In this document: positions 7,142 to 14,615 of the stretch, in pieces
Position numbering within the stretch: position 1 is the stretch's first letter
How the letters are laid out: each line of letters starts with the position of its first letter
Virus record (IMG/VR): IMGVR_UViG_3300020418_000037
Coordinates: 1 to 27,124 of that record
DNA: 27,124 bases
Source: a virus
Reading direction: 5' to 3' (one strand)
Position numbers and translations under genes: made by a program
Notes under the pieces: generated by a model
Databases searched by the model: none
The model's input: the letters and a program-made list of their open reading frames with translations, nothing else
What the model was told of the DNA's origin: nothing

Positions 7142-9171
7142 TGGCTACAGTAAGATTCTATAAATACGTAACTCCACCGAAGGGTGAGACTAAGATTACT
7201 GTTGGTAATAAGACTGTTGCTGGCACAAGTTTTTCTACGACAATTAAATCACTTAATTCATTAGGAGCAACAGTTAACAGTATTGCTGCTGCATTAAAAG
7301 GTCTAAAAACTCAACAATTAAAACAGGCAAAAGACGCTGCTGATCGTGCAAAGTTATTGGCAGATCAGAATAGAGAAGCAAATATAGAAGCACAAGACCC
7401 AGATAATGCTTCGGGTAACGTTGTAAAGAATATTGCTAAAGGTGGATTAGGATTTCTAGGTAATTTGCTGAAATTCTTTAAAACACTTATTACGTTTGCT
7501 GCATTAGATTGGTTGTCAAAACCAGAGAATAGAGAAAGTATCATACGAACGTTTAAACGTCTGAAAGCGATGTTTATATGGATCAGAGATACGATGGGTA
7601 AGTTGTATAACTGGATCACAACTAACTGGGATAGAGCATTTGGTAAAGATAAGACCTTGATGGAAAGGATCCAAGGTGCAGGTAGTTTGTTGGCAGGTGC
7701 TGCTATTGCTCTTGCAGGTCTATCATTCCTTACAAATCCACTTGGTACCATAAAAGCATTTGTGGGTATCTTGAAGATGGTCGGTGGCGGTATTATGAAC
7801 CTAGGAAAAGTTCTAGGTGGTACTGGGCTTGGTAGAGCTGCTATAGGTATCGGTATTGGTATAGGTGCATATCAGAATGTAATGAATGATGAGAACTTTG
7901 AAGGTCCTGAAGAAGATAGGAAAGCTGCTGCTATTGGAGCTGGTGTTGGTGGTACAGGTGGAGCAATGCTCGGAGGACAAATAGGTGCTCAGTTCCTAGG
8001 TCCTGTTGGTGGTATGGTTGGATCTGCATTAGGTGGTTTCTTAGGACAGAAAGCAGGTAAGTTCTTCGGACCTATTGCTAAGAAGTGGTTCGAAAAATTA
8101 AAAGAGATATTTGATACGATGAAAGAATGGTTGGATAAGTTCTTAGCACCACTAAAAGATGCATTTACAAATTTATTTAAAGCACTCGGACCTGTAATAC
8201 AGACTATTGTTGATAAGATAAAACCAATGATGCCTATGATTGAGAAAATTATGGGATTCTTAGGTAAGATAGTCTTCGGACCTCTGATACTGATGATGAA
8301 AGGTATCACGGCTCTGTTGAAGAAGATACCTATTGATGCTGAACTGGATAAGATTAAGACAGATTCTGATGACGCACTAAACCAATTAGATGATCCTAAT
8401 AGTCAACCAGAATTAAGTAAGGGTGGATTTATTCCTAGGAGAACTATTGCTCCTATGAAGTTCCCTGAGTTTAGTAAGGGTGGTTGGATCACAGGACCTC
8501 AGTCAGGTTATCCTGTATCACTTGATGGTAAAGGTGTAGATTTTATAGGTCACGGTACAGAGTATGTTGCAAAGAGATCTGCTGGTGGATTTGTTATTCC
8601 TGTAGATACACCACATACACGTAGAGATCCTGGTTTAACGAGTCGAAGAGCAGCACAAGCTCAGAGAGCTGGTTTTAAATTACCTGGTCGCTCTGCTGGT
8701 GGTAAGATAAATGCAAAACCAACATATAATGTAAGCATACCTAAGACATATCGTTTCAGAGAATATTCTCAAGGTGGTTTCTTCAGTGATATGAAGACTA
8801 GGTTCACGAATAAGATGGATGATATATCCAGTTCTGTTCTGAATATGGCAGAAAATCATCCAAATGAGAATGTTCGTGACTTGGTAAATAACGTAGTGAT
8901 ACCTATAGCAAACAAGACAGGAAACTCTCTTTCTAACGCATTCTCCAGAGTTAAAGACATAGCTGGTAGAGCTGGTCAGAACAATTTGGAAGGTTCAGTT
9001 AGAACTATGGTTGCACAAGCAATGGTAGTACCTCCAACTGTCACAGGTGGTGGCGGTGGGAATGAAGTTCCTGTTATACAGGACATTCCAAGAAATCCAT
9101 CTTCAGAGTTTCTTATCAGTAGATTTGGTAGGTCTGCTGAAGAGAGTAGTCCAGTAAGTAACTTCTTATGA
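7141..9171 (+). CDS. Second tape-measure-like protein, paralogue of the preceding gene
   Basis: This 676-aa protein overlaps the preceding stop by one base and the following start by four. Its early part is a helical Ala/Lys-rich segment (residues 45-85), followed by a hydrophobic aromatic block (about 95-155) that mirrors the previous gene, and then long Gly/Ala-rich stretches (about 180-310). From residue 420 onward it has a Gly/Arg-rich tail with repeated (S/A)-x-GG-(F/W/K) motifs such as LSKGGFIPRR, FSKGGWITGP, RSAGGFVIP and YSQGGFFS. It has no peptidase motif. A role as a second tape-measure or hub-core protein is inferred from composition, order and the paralogy. Repeated KGGF-type motifs also occur in the tails of many tape-measure proteins. 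Confidence 0.65.
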   Translation: MATVRFYKYVTPPKGETKITVGNKTVAGTSFSTTIKSLNSLGATVNSIAAALKGLKTQQLKQAKDAADRAKLLADQNREANIEAQDPDNASGNVVKNIAKGGLGFLGNLLKFFKTLITFAALDWLSKPENRESIIRTFKRLKAMFIWIRDTMGKLYNWITTNWDRAFGKDKTLMERIQGAGSLLAGAAIALAGLSFLTNPLGTIKAFVGILKMVGGGIMNLGKVLGGTGLGRAAIGIGIGIGAYQNVMNDENFEGPEEDRKAAAIGAGVGGTGGAMLGGQIGAQFLGPVGGMVGSALGGFLGQKAGKFFGPIAKKWFEKLKEIFDTMKEWLDKFLAPLKDAFTNLFKALGPVIQTIVDKIKPMMPMIEKIMGFLGKIVFGPLILMMKGITALLKKIPIDAELDKIKTDSDDALNQLDDPNSQPELSKGGFIPRRTIAPMKFPEFSKGGWITGPQSGYPVSLDGKGVDFIGHGTEYVAKRSAGGFVIPVDTPHTRRDPGLTSRRAAQAQRAGFKLPGRSAGGKINAKPTYNVSIPKTYRFREYSQGGFFSDMKTRFTNKMDDISSSVLNMAENHPNENVRDLVNNVVIPIANKTGNSLSNAFSRVKDIAGRAGQNNLEGSVRTMVAQAMVVPPTVTGGGGGNEVPVIQDIPRNPSSEFLISRFGRSAEESSPVSNFL

Positions 9172-10583
9172 GTAGCGAAGAACTTCCAATACAACCGAAA
9201 GGATATAATCTATTAAGATTTAACCTTGTTATGAGGGATGAGTATGATCCTGATGCTCAACTGTCAGAGACTGATGGTGGTGAGGATCTTATTGATCTTA
9301 GAAAGGTTTGTTCTGGATGGAATTATATTGAATCAATCAATTCACCGTCTGTACGGATGGAGTTTGCTATCTATGATACTCTCGATCTTATTAGTACACT
9401 GACTGGTAATGAACTCATTCAACTTACTATAGAAACTGACTCTGCACCTGATCAATCATTAGAGATTGAACAAAGGATTTTCAAGATAGGTAACGTAGTT
9501 AAATCTGAAAGAGCAGTTGCATATATGATCTATACAGTCTCTCCAGAGACACATAACAATGAAACAAACAAGGTATTTAAAGTATTCAAGGACGATCTTG
9601 GATCATCTCACGTTGACTGGATTCTTGAGAATAAATTAAAAACATTTGGTAAGACAAATGTAGTTGAACCTACCAAAGGTAACTTTAATTTTATTGCTTG
9701 TACTTGGAGACCCTATGATTGTATTTCATATATCTCAGATAAAGTAGTAAGTTCAACAACAAATACTGCTGGTTATGTGTTCTTTGAGAATAAGAATGGA
9801 TATAATTTTAGTAGTATTGACTGGTTATGTTCTGACAATAATCCTACAAAGACACAACCTCTTAAGTTTACTTACGAACAGGCAAACGTTGGTGAATCAG
9901 ATTTTAACGCATATAAGATTGAGCAACTTGTATTCCCAGACAGAGCAAATCACCTAGAGAAGATGAGATCTGGAACTTATAGTAATACAGTTCTTGGTCT
10001 TAAGGTTCCTTCTCTTAGTAGTGGTAACTTAGATAATCCTGGTGATGGTGGTACAGAGACTAAAGAAGGTGATGCAGTTGAACAGACAGGTGGTAGTGGT
10101 TCTATTAAAGAACCTCTTCATATGGGTTTAGATAAAGTTTATGGTGTAGCTCAGCAAGCTGGTGGTATCTTAAATGATTCATTCCCATATCCTAAAGTCA
10201 ACCAGAAATTCTTTGAAGACACACGACCAACACGTACAAAGATACGTGCATTGCCAGGTATGAAGAATTCACAGAGTGGATCAGATTCTACAGGTGGTGC
10301 TGCTAATATGGACTTTGATACTGTGTGGGCTTCAGCATACGCTTACTCCAGATATCAGCTTTTGAAAGCAATAACCCTTGACATAACTGTACCTGGTAAT
10401 GTAGGATTGTATGTAGGTATGGTTATACGAATAAATATTCCTGCAAGTTCTAAGGAAGAAGAGAGGACAGTAGAGGATCCTGTTTACTCAGGACTGTACT
10501 TAATCACTGGACTTAGACACAAATATACACCAGAAGGTATAACAACCATTCTAAACTTATCCAAAGATAGTATTATTTCTTAA
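9168..10583 (+). CDS. 27: gp27-like baseplate hub protein
   Basis: This 471-aa protein follows the tape-measure-like genes and is likely the hub ring protein, analogous to T4 gp27 (391 aa), on which gp5 sits. It has the layout of late-control-D/gp27-type hubs: an N-terminal all-beta domain with YIESINSPSVRMEFAIYDT, then QRIFKIGNVVKSERAVAYM, a charged helical insert with RPYDCISYISDKVV (about residues 180-195), and a C-terminal domain with LDITVPGNVGLYVGMVIRINIPA and YLITGLRHKYTPEG, typical of these proteins. The start ATG overlaps the previous stop (ATGA). Assignment is from pattern and order, and no alignment was made. Confidence 0.6.
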   Translation: MSSEELPIQPKGYNLLRFNLVMRDEYDPDAQLSETDGGEDLIDLRKVCSGWNYIESINSPSVRMEFAIYDTLDLISTLTGNELIQLTIETDSAPDQSLEIEQRIFKIGNVVKSERAVAYMIYTVSPETHNNETNKVFKVFKDDLGSSHVDWILENKLKTFGKTNVVEPTKGNFNFIACTWRPYDCISYISDKVVSSTTNTAGYVFFENKNGYNFSSIDWLCSDNNPTKTQPLKFTYEQANVGESDFNAYKIEQLVFPDRANHLEKMRSGTYSNTVLGLKVPSLSSGNLDNPGDGGTETKEGDAVEQTGGSGSIKEPLHMGLDKVYGVAQQAGGILNDSFPYPKVNQKFFEDTRPTRTKIRALPGMKNSQSGSDSTGGAANMDFDTVWASAYAYSRYQLLKAITLDITVPGNVGLYVGMVIRINIPASSKEEERTVEDPVYSGLYLITGLRHKYTPEGITTILNLSKDSIIS

Positions 10584-10588
10584 CTCTT

Positions 10589-10816
10589 ATGGAATCAATC
10601 GAAAAACACATTCAAAAAGATAAGGACATCGTTGATGATCCAACGATGAACCCTGCTGCACGTAGGCACGCAAAAGAAGAACTGCACGACTTGGAAGAAT
10701 ATGCAGAGCATCATAAAGAAGAGATTGCTGCTGGTGATCATCACGATCCAAACGCACTAGAACTTTGGTGTGATCAGCACCCAGAGGAACCAGAATGTTT
10801 AGTGTATGACGATTAG
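10589..10816 (+). CDS. cp12: CP12-like Calvin cycle inhibitor
   Basis: This 75-aa acidic protein has the CP12 C-terminal signature: an Asn-Ala-Leu-Glu-x-Trp/Tyr-Cys stretch, C61 and C70 (spacing Cys-x8-Cys), and the ending LVYDD. CP12 bridges GAPDH and phosphoribulokinase under oxidising conditions and switches off the Calvin cycle. Cyanophages carry it to divert reducing power toward nucleotide synthesis. The N-terminal Cys pair found in most host CP12 proteins is absent here; residues 20-45 are a charged helix instead. It therefore may bind GAPDH through the C-terminus but form only one disulfide. It sits between the hub genes and gp5 as part of a small insert, and the next small gene overlaps its 3' end by 11 bases. 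Confidence 0.82.
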   Translation: MESIEKHIQKDKDIVDDPTMNPAARRHAKEELHDLEEYAEHHKEEIAAGDHHDPNALELWCDQHPEEPECLVYDD

Positions 10817-10979
10817 AAGATTATGGCGAATCTGGAAATACACTCTAGGTTCATTCAGTGATGAGAAAACTAAACGCTACGACAATACGGTTGCAATGGT
10901 ACGTACGTTTATATTCGCTACATACTTAGTAACTAACTGCTTCATTGTAAGTGGTGTGATTAGACATTGGAACAACTAA
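10806..10979 (+). CDS. Small membrane protein (57 aa), probably conserved in cyanophages
   Basis: This gene fills the space between CP12 and the oxygenase. ATG at 10806 lies inside the CP12 3' end (overlap 11 bases) and the stop is at 10977-10979. The protein starts with a basic segment (RRLWRIWKY), then a short motif LGSFSDEKTKRYDNTV, and one hydrophobic stretch at about residues 29-51 that could cross the membrane, ending in IRHWNN. I recall similar LGSFSDEKT..YDN proteins in cyanomyovirus genomes, but know no function. Dense packing (next gene starts 4 bases later) supports it being a real gene. Confidence 0.72.
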   Translation: MTIRRLWRIWKYTLGSFSDEKTKRYDNTVAMVRTFIFATYLVTNCFIVSGVIRHWNN

Positions 10980-10982
10980 ATT

Positions 10983-11543
10983 ATGGCAGTACAAAGTTTT
11001 GTCGCAGGTGGCAAAATCGATGAGGATATCGTCGATGGTGTTATGGAGTTTTGGAATGATTGTACTTACTTAGATAAAGTACCAGGTGAAAGTAATCACG
11101 GTGCTAATAAGATTATCAAAGAATCTACAGATATGGCAGTTCCTTCCTTTATAAAGGATCCTAGGATTGTCAAGTATTTGGATGCAGTACAAGGTGCAAT
11201 AACTTTATATGTGGATCAATATCCTTGGGCTTCTATGTCTGAGTTGGAAATCATTGAACCATTTAATATACAGCATTACAAACCAGGACAGGCATTTACA
11301 CAACCACATACAGAAAGATGTTCATCTGATAAGACAACATCGTTTAGACACCTTGTTTGGATGACATATCTAAACACAGTGGAAGAAGGAGGAGAAACCC
11401 AATGGGTTCACCAAGATCTAGCAATTAAACCAGAGAAAGGTGTAACGTTATTGTGGCCGTGTGATTGGACACACGTTCATCACGGAGTAGTTGCTCCTAA
11501 AGAGGATAAATATATAGTAACAGGATGGATATCTTACGCTTGA
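10983..11543 (+). CDS. 2OG-Fe(II) oxygenase
   Basis: This 186-aa protein belongs to the 2-oxoglutarate/Fe(II)-dependent oxygenase superfamily (prolyl 4-hydroxylase-like). The iron ligands are H109-T-E111 in QPHTER and a distal His, most likely H166 of HVHHG; K176 in the EDKYIVTGW segment is the candidate 2OG-binding residue. The familiar LVWMTYLNTVEEGGETQW block lies between them. The usual HxD appears as HxE. Substrate unknown: phage members could modify proteins, DNA or small molecules. It is placed between the CP12 insert and gp5. T4-like cyanophages often carry several such genes. Confidence 0.87.
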   Translation: MAVQSFVAGGKIDEDIVDGVMEFWNDCTYLDKVPGESNHGANKIIKESTDMAVPSFIKDPRIVKYLDAVQGAITLYVDQYPWASMSELEIIEPFNIQHYKPGQAFTQPHTERCSSDKTTSFRHLVWMTYLNTVEEGGETQWVHQDLAIKPEKGVTLLWPCDWTHVHHGVVAPKEDKYIVTGWISYA

Positions 11544-11546
11544 TAG

Positions 11547-13991
11547 ATGGTATTAAAGATTGACGCTATAGGTAAATCGGATGTAATGGGTCGCGATGGT
11601 TTCACCTGGTGGGTGGGAGAAGTCGAAGACAACACAGATCCGCAGAAGATTGGTAGAGTTCGTGTTCGTATTATCGGTTGGTACACTGGTGCTGGTCGTA
11701 AAGAAGCATACACACAAGAACTTCCTACCGCAGATTTACCGTGGGCAGTTGTATTACTACCAAACGATCAGGCAGGTATCAAGAATACTGGATCTAAGAC
11801 TGAGCTACAGGTCGGTGCTCAGGTGATTGGTTTCTTCCTTGATGGGGAAGAAGCACAACTACCTGTCGTGTTAGGAAACTTCCAACACTTCAGAAATATA
11901 TCTGATCCAGAGTCCGAGGATGATAACCCAGACACTACAGTACAGACTGGTGCAACTACTGTTGCTGATCCTACACTCGCCAAGAAAGATGAGGAAATGC
12001 CTGAGCAAGCACAGGCACTCAATGGTGAAGTAGCACATCAAGGTAATAGTTTTGTTGCTGTTGCTGAAGACACGCCAGGTGATGAGACTGGAAATGAAGA
12101 AAAGACACGTGGTCTCGTTACTAAGTTAAATGGTGATTCACCAGGTAATGTCTATACCAATCCTATTCATATCTCTAACGAAGCATTTGCTATTGGTGAT
12201 GGACTTACAGGTCCTAGAGGTGAAGGTTTTGAAAAAGACTTGGAAAGGATGTTGACAGAGTTTGGTCAGTTATCAGGTAGTATCGCCAAAGATGCAGAAA
12301 ACAACTACGTTTCTATTATCACAGGTAAAAAGATTAGAAACGATCTTCTCACTGCTAACTTAGAGAGAATAAAAACAGCCACCAGTAATATGATTACTGG
12401 AATTATGAGTTCCCTAAAGAACATAATGGCTTCAGCAATCGAGGGAGTTGTAGATGCTATTCTTGGTGCTATTCCAATTCCTATGGGTATCGTTACTAAA
12501 CTTCTAGCATTCGCTTCATCTATCGCTGAGAAGTTTTGTATGTTTGAGACATCCCATTTGCTAGGTGTAATTTCAGGTGCACTTGGTAACATTACATCAT
12601 TTGCAGATACTATTGCTGAGAACGTAGTTACTAAAGTTGTTGGTGGATTTGCTGCTTCAGTACAAGATACAGTTGACGGAGTTCTTTCAAAGATTCAAGG
12701 TGGTGTTGCTAAGATCACTGATGTGATGAACAAGGGACTTGCTGCTCTCAATACTATTAAAGGTAAGTTTGATATAGTTACAGGTGTATTTACGAAATTA
12801 ATGAATTTTGACTTTAAGAATCTAAACTGGGGTGGTTTAGTTAAAATTCTTTTAGGTATCCTTGCAGCATTATTAGGTAATAAAGATTGTGGTAGAAAAT
12901 ATAAACCTCCGAAACAAAAGTTCTGGTTGCCGATGCTCGGAACGAGTACGTGTAATTCTGTACCAGAATTCTTACAACAGGAATATGAAATCCAACAAGG
13001 TGGTGAAACCACTGGTAGTGGTTCTGGATGGCAAGGAAAGTCAGGTGACTTCTTCAGTACCTTGTTACAAGGTTTAAAAACTGAGAACGTAAAGGCAGAA
13101 TCATTTATGAATGGTGCGATGACTCTGCAAATATCTGAACCAGGTAAAGAGCAATCTATCATTCAGCACACAGGTGGACAGACTACTATTGCACTTGCTG
13201 ACGGTAACCAACATAGAAATATGCCTGGTAATGATACTAAGGTAGTTGGACGTGATGAGTGTACTAACGTTAAAGGTAATAAGGTTGTAACTATTGAGGG
13301 TGACTATACTCTTAAAGTTATGGGTGACTTTAACATTGAGATTGGTGGTGTTGAGAATAAATTTATGTCACAAGGATCAAATGATTCTGAAGAAGTACAA
13401 CAGAACAAGAGTTCAATAACATATGCAGGTGATCATACTGTTAACTATGAGGGTAACTATGAATTACAAGCACCTAACATTACTTTCAACGCTGTACAAG
13501 ACATCACAATGGAAGCACAGGGATCTATATCAAATAAGGCAACTGGTCTATTGAATAGTATTTCTGGTGAACTTATCAACGAGTGTGCTTGGAAGACTGA
13601 ATTCATTAACAGTGTTCACTATAAGAACGTGGCACTTATGAATATGTTACCAGGTATTACAGGTGTAGTTAATATTGTTAAAGGTCCGACTCTATCAATC
13701 AATGGTACAGGTATGGGAACCAACCCAATGCCAGCAGCACAGATCAATGTTATTGAAGCAACCACACCTGGTGGTATTGTTGATATCATTAATGGTACCT
13801 CTGGTGGTCGTTTGACTATGGTCAACACTTCTAAAGGTGGTATCGGTGAATTCGTTAATGCAGCAGGTGGAGCAATTATGAACAACGTGACTAATGGTGT
13901 AGCAACATACAACGTTGGTACAGGAGTTTACACCGCAGGTTGTGGTGGAGGTCCTGCTCAATTCTATGGGTTGCCAATTTTATTAAATTAG
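11547..13991 (+). CDS. 5: gp5-like central baseplate spike, apparently without lysozyme domain
   Basis: This 814-aa protein has a gp5-type N-terminal OB-fold (WWVGEVEDNTDPQKIGRVRVRI, then LPWAVVLLPND, and LQVGAQVIGFFLDGE, residues about 20-100). The C-terminal third (about 550-790) is built of short beta-repeat units with Gly/Asn/Val and Thr, matching the gp5 triple beta-helix needle. Between them, residues about 190-450 are predominantly helical, Ala/Ile/Val-rich, and carry no recognisable T4 lysozyme catalytic Glu/Asp/Thr pattern. T4 gp5 has its lysozyme domain between the OB-fold and the needle and is 575 aa. The absence would leave cell-wall digestion to another protein, such as the M23 protein at 4820-7141. 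A lone TTGCCA at its 3' end begins a promoter. Confidence 0.78.
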   Translation: MVLKIDAIGKSDVMGRDGFTWWVGEVEDNTDPQKIGRVRVRIIGWYTGAGRKEAYTQELPTADLPWAVVLLPNDQAGIKNTGSKTELQVGAQVIGFFLDGEEAQLPVVLGNFQHFRNISDPESEDDNPDTTVQTGATTVADPTLAKKDEEMPEQAQALNGEVAHQGNSFVAVAEDTPGDETGNEEKTRGLVTKLNGDSPGNVYTNPIHISNEAFAIGDGLTGPRGEGFEKDLERMLTEFGQLSGSIAKDAENNYVSIITGKKIRNDLLTANLERIKTATSNMITGIMSSLKNIMASAIEGVVDAILGAIPIPMGIVTKLLAFASSIAEKFCMFETSHLLGVISGALGNITSFADTIAENVVTKVVGGFAASVQDTVDGVLSKIQGGVAKITDVMNKGLAALNTIKGKFDIVTGVFTKLMNFDFKNLNWGGLVKILLGILAALLGNKDCGRKYKPPKQKFWLPMLGTSTCNSVPEFLQQEYEIQQGGETTGSGSGWQGKSGDFFSTLLQGLKTENVKAESFMNGAMTLQISEPGKEQSIIQHTGGQTTIALADGNQHRNMPGNDTKVVGRDECTNVKGNKVVTIEGDYTLKVMGDFNIEIGGVENKFMSQGSNDSEEVQQNKSSITYAGDHTVNYEGNYELQAPNITFNAVQDITMEAQGSISNKATGLLNSISGELINECAWKTEFINSVHYKNVALMNMLPGITGVVNIVKGPTLSINGTGMGTNPMPAAQINVIEATTPGGIVDIINGTSGGRLTMVNTSKGGIGEFVNAAGGAIMNNVTNGVATYNVGTGVYTAGCGGGPAQFYGLPILLN

Positions 13992-13999
13992 TATATAAT
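13971..13999 (+). promoter_or_regulatory. Near-consensus sigma70-type promoter at the 3' end of gp5
   Basis: TTGCCA (13971-13976) is followed by exactly 17 bases and TATAAT (13994-13999). It matches 11 of 12 consensus positions. Transcription would begin near 14006, just after the gp5 stop (13989-13991). Phage late genes here use TATAAATA, so this host-type promoter points to early or middle expression of the cassette downstream. It drives the structured leader. Confidence 0.75.
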
Positions 14000-14005
14000 A
14001 TATTT

Positions 14006-14211
14006 GTGCCTGATCAGCACATTGGGAGTGACTGAATAAACTTACTGGCATATAGCTGGTTAAGGTGATGAGACACAGGTGGTGCTGCTGCGAAAGCAGA
14101 ATCGACTTACCAGTCGGGTCTCAGGCAGAGGAGTTTTTCTAAACTGTAGAAATGCCCTCCTCTTGTCGGTACACAGGAATCCGACCTCCCTCTTTCTTTT
14201 TCGAGGTACTT
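14006..14211 (+). ncRNA. Structured leader or small RNA upstream of a 50-aa ORF, family unknown
   Basis: About 205 bases without a convincing protein gene follow the promoter. Complementary segments are: 14005-14009 TGTGC with 14017-14021 GCACA (loop contains TGATCA); 14069-14074 TGAGAC with 14118-14123 GTCTCA, enclosing two hairpins, CTGC-GAAA-GCAG (14088-14099, GNRA loop) and CGACT-TACC-AGTCG (14103-14116); 14127-14133 AGAGGAG with 14157-14163 CTCCTCT, containing 14136-14140 TTTCT with 14148-14152 AGAAA; and 14165-14169 GTCGG with 14181-14185 CCGAC. ACTGG at 14044-14048 could instead pair with CCAGT at 14110-14114. It ends at a ribosome binding site. It does not match the glutamine riboswitch core that I recall. 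Structure by eye only, no folding run. Confidence 0.55.
14165..14202 (+). terminator. Possible hairpin plus T-rich terminator within the leader
   Basis: GTCGG (14165-14169) and CCGAC (14181-14185) form a five-pair stem with an 11-base loop, followed by a pyrimidine stretch with CTTTCTTTTTC. This could terminate the leader as a small RNA, or attenuate the downstream genes. The stem is short and the tract is interrupted by C, so it is a weak call. Confidence 0.3.
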
Positions 14212-14364
14212 ATGAGCAGACGACAGTACACAGTTAAACTAAAAAGACCTCATAGTGCAGTTCCGTTGTACGAGTACGTAGACGACTGCCTAACACCGCA
14301 AGAAGCGGTAATGCGTGCTGAAGCACGAACAGGTCTAAAACACTTCGTCGTTTATCCTTCTTAA
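14212..14364 (+). CDS. Small basic protein (50 aa), unknown
   Basis: ATG at 14212 is preceded by GAGGT at 14203-14207, a fair Shine-Dalgarno sequence. The product starts MSRRQYTVKLKRP, contains VPLYEYVDDCLTPQEAVMRAEART, and ends HFVVYPS. Composition is a short strand-helix-strand-like pattern; I recognise no family. An earlier ATG at 14152 would add 20 residues but would start inside the stem-loop region and has no clear ribosome site, so the later start is preferred. It is the first ORF of the CpeT cassette. Confidence 0.7.
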   Translation: MSRRQYTVKLKRPHSAVPLYEYVDDCLTPQEAVMRAEARTGLKHFVVYPS

Positions 14365-14366
14365 CG

Positions 14367-14615
14367 ATGGATGAAGACGAATTAAACTATATAATTTTTG
14401 AATACCTTGACCTCCTTATGGACTCACAAGATTTATGGTTAGATTATGTCTGGATTAACATCGTACAACGATCTATATCCCTACAGAGTTCTGACGGAAA
14501 CATTGAAAAGATTAGATTTAAGTGGGATAAAGAAGGTGCTGAAGGATTTCAAGAAAGTGTGCGACAAATCTGTGAAGATGTGCCACCCGATCAACGTTGT
14601 TTTATCGAAAAATGA
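14367..14615 (+). CDS. Acidic 82-aa protein, unknown
   Basis: This follows the 50-aa gene after two bases and overlaps the next gene by ATGA. It is acidic, with an N-terminal helix rich in Leu/Asp (LNYIIFEYLDLLMDSQDLW) and a middle strand pair (RSISLQSSDGNIEKIRFKWD) and ends CFIEK. Dense packing and lack of stops support a real gene. I recognise no domain. Confidence 0.72.
   Translation: MDEDELNYIIFEYLDLLMDSQDLWLDYVWINIVQRSISLQSSDGNIEKIRFKWDKEGAEGFQESVRQICEDVPPDQRCFIEK

Noticed and set aside
7159-7166. TATAAATA just after the start of the second tape-measure-like gene
   Set aside because: It is inside the coding sequence for Phe-Tyr-Lys-Tyr and no gene begins within 2 kb downstream; probably chance.
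10891-10915. Possible sigma70 promoter upstream of the oxygenase (TTGCAA and TATATT)
   Set aside because: The spacing is only 13 bases, and both are in coding sequence of the small membrane protein.
14152-14211. An in-frame ATG at 14152 as start of the 50-aa gene
   Set aside because: It lies in the stem region of the leader, has no Shine-Dalgarno sequence, and adds a Pro/Ser/Phe-rich extension unlike a protein start. The ATG at 14212 has GAGGT at a suitable distance.
14006-14211. Glutamine-sensing riboswitch (glnA or Downstream-peptide type) in the leader
   Set aside because: The short-ORF context fits, but I cannot find the conserved core of those motifs as I recall it, so I kept the RNA as unassigned.
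14597-14611. A TTG at 14597 as start of the 95-aa gene
   Set aside because: An ATG at 14612 overlaps the upstream stop as ATGA, the common coupling in this genome, and TTG has no ribosome site.
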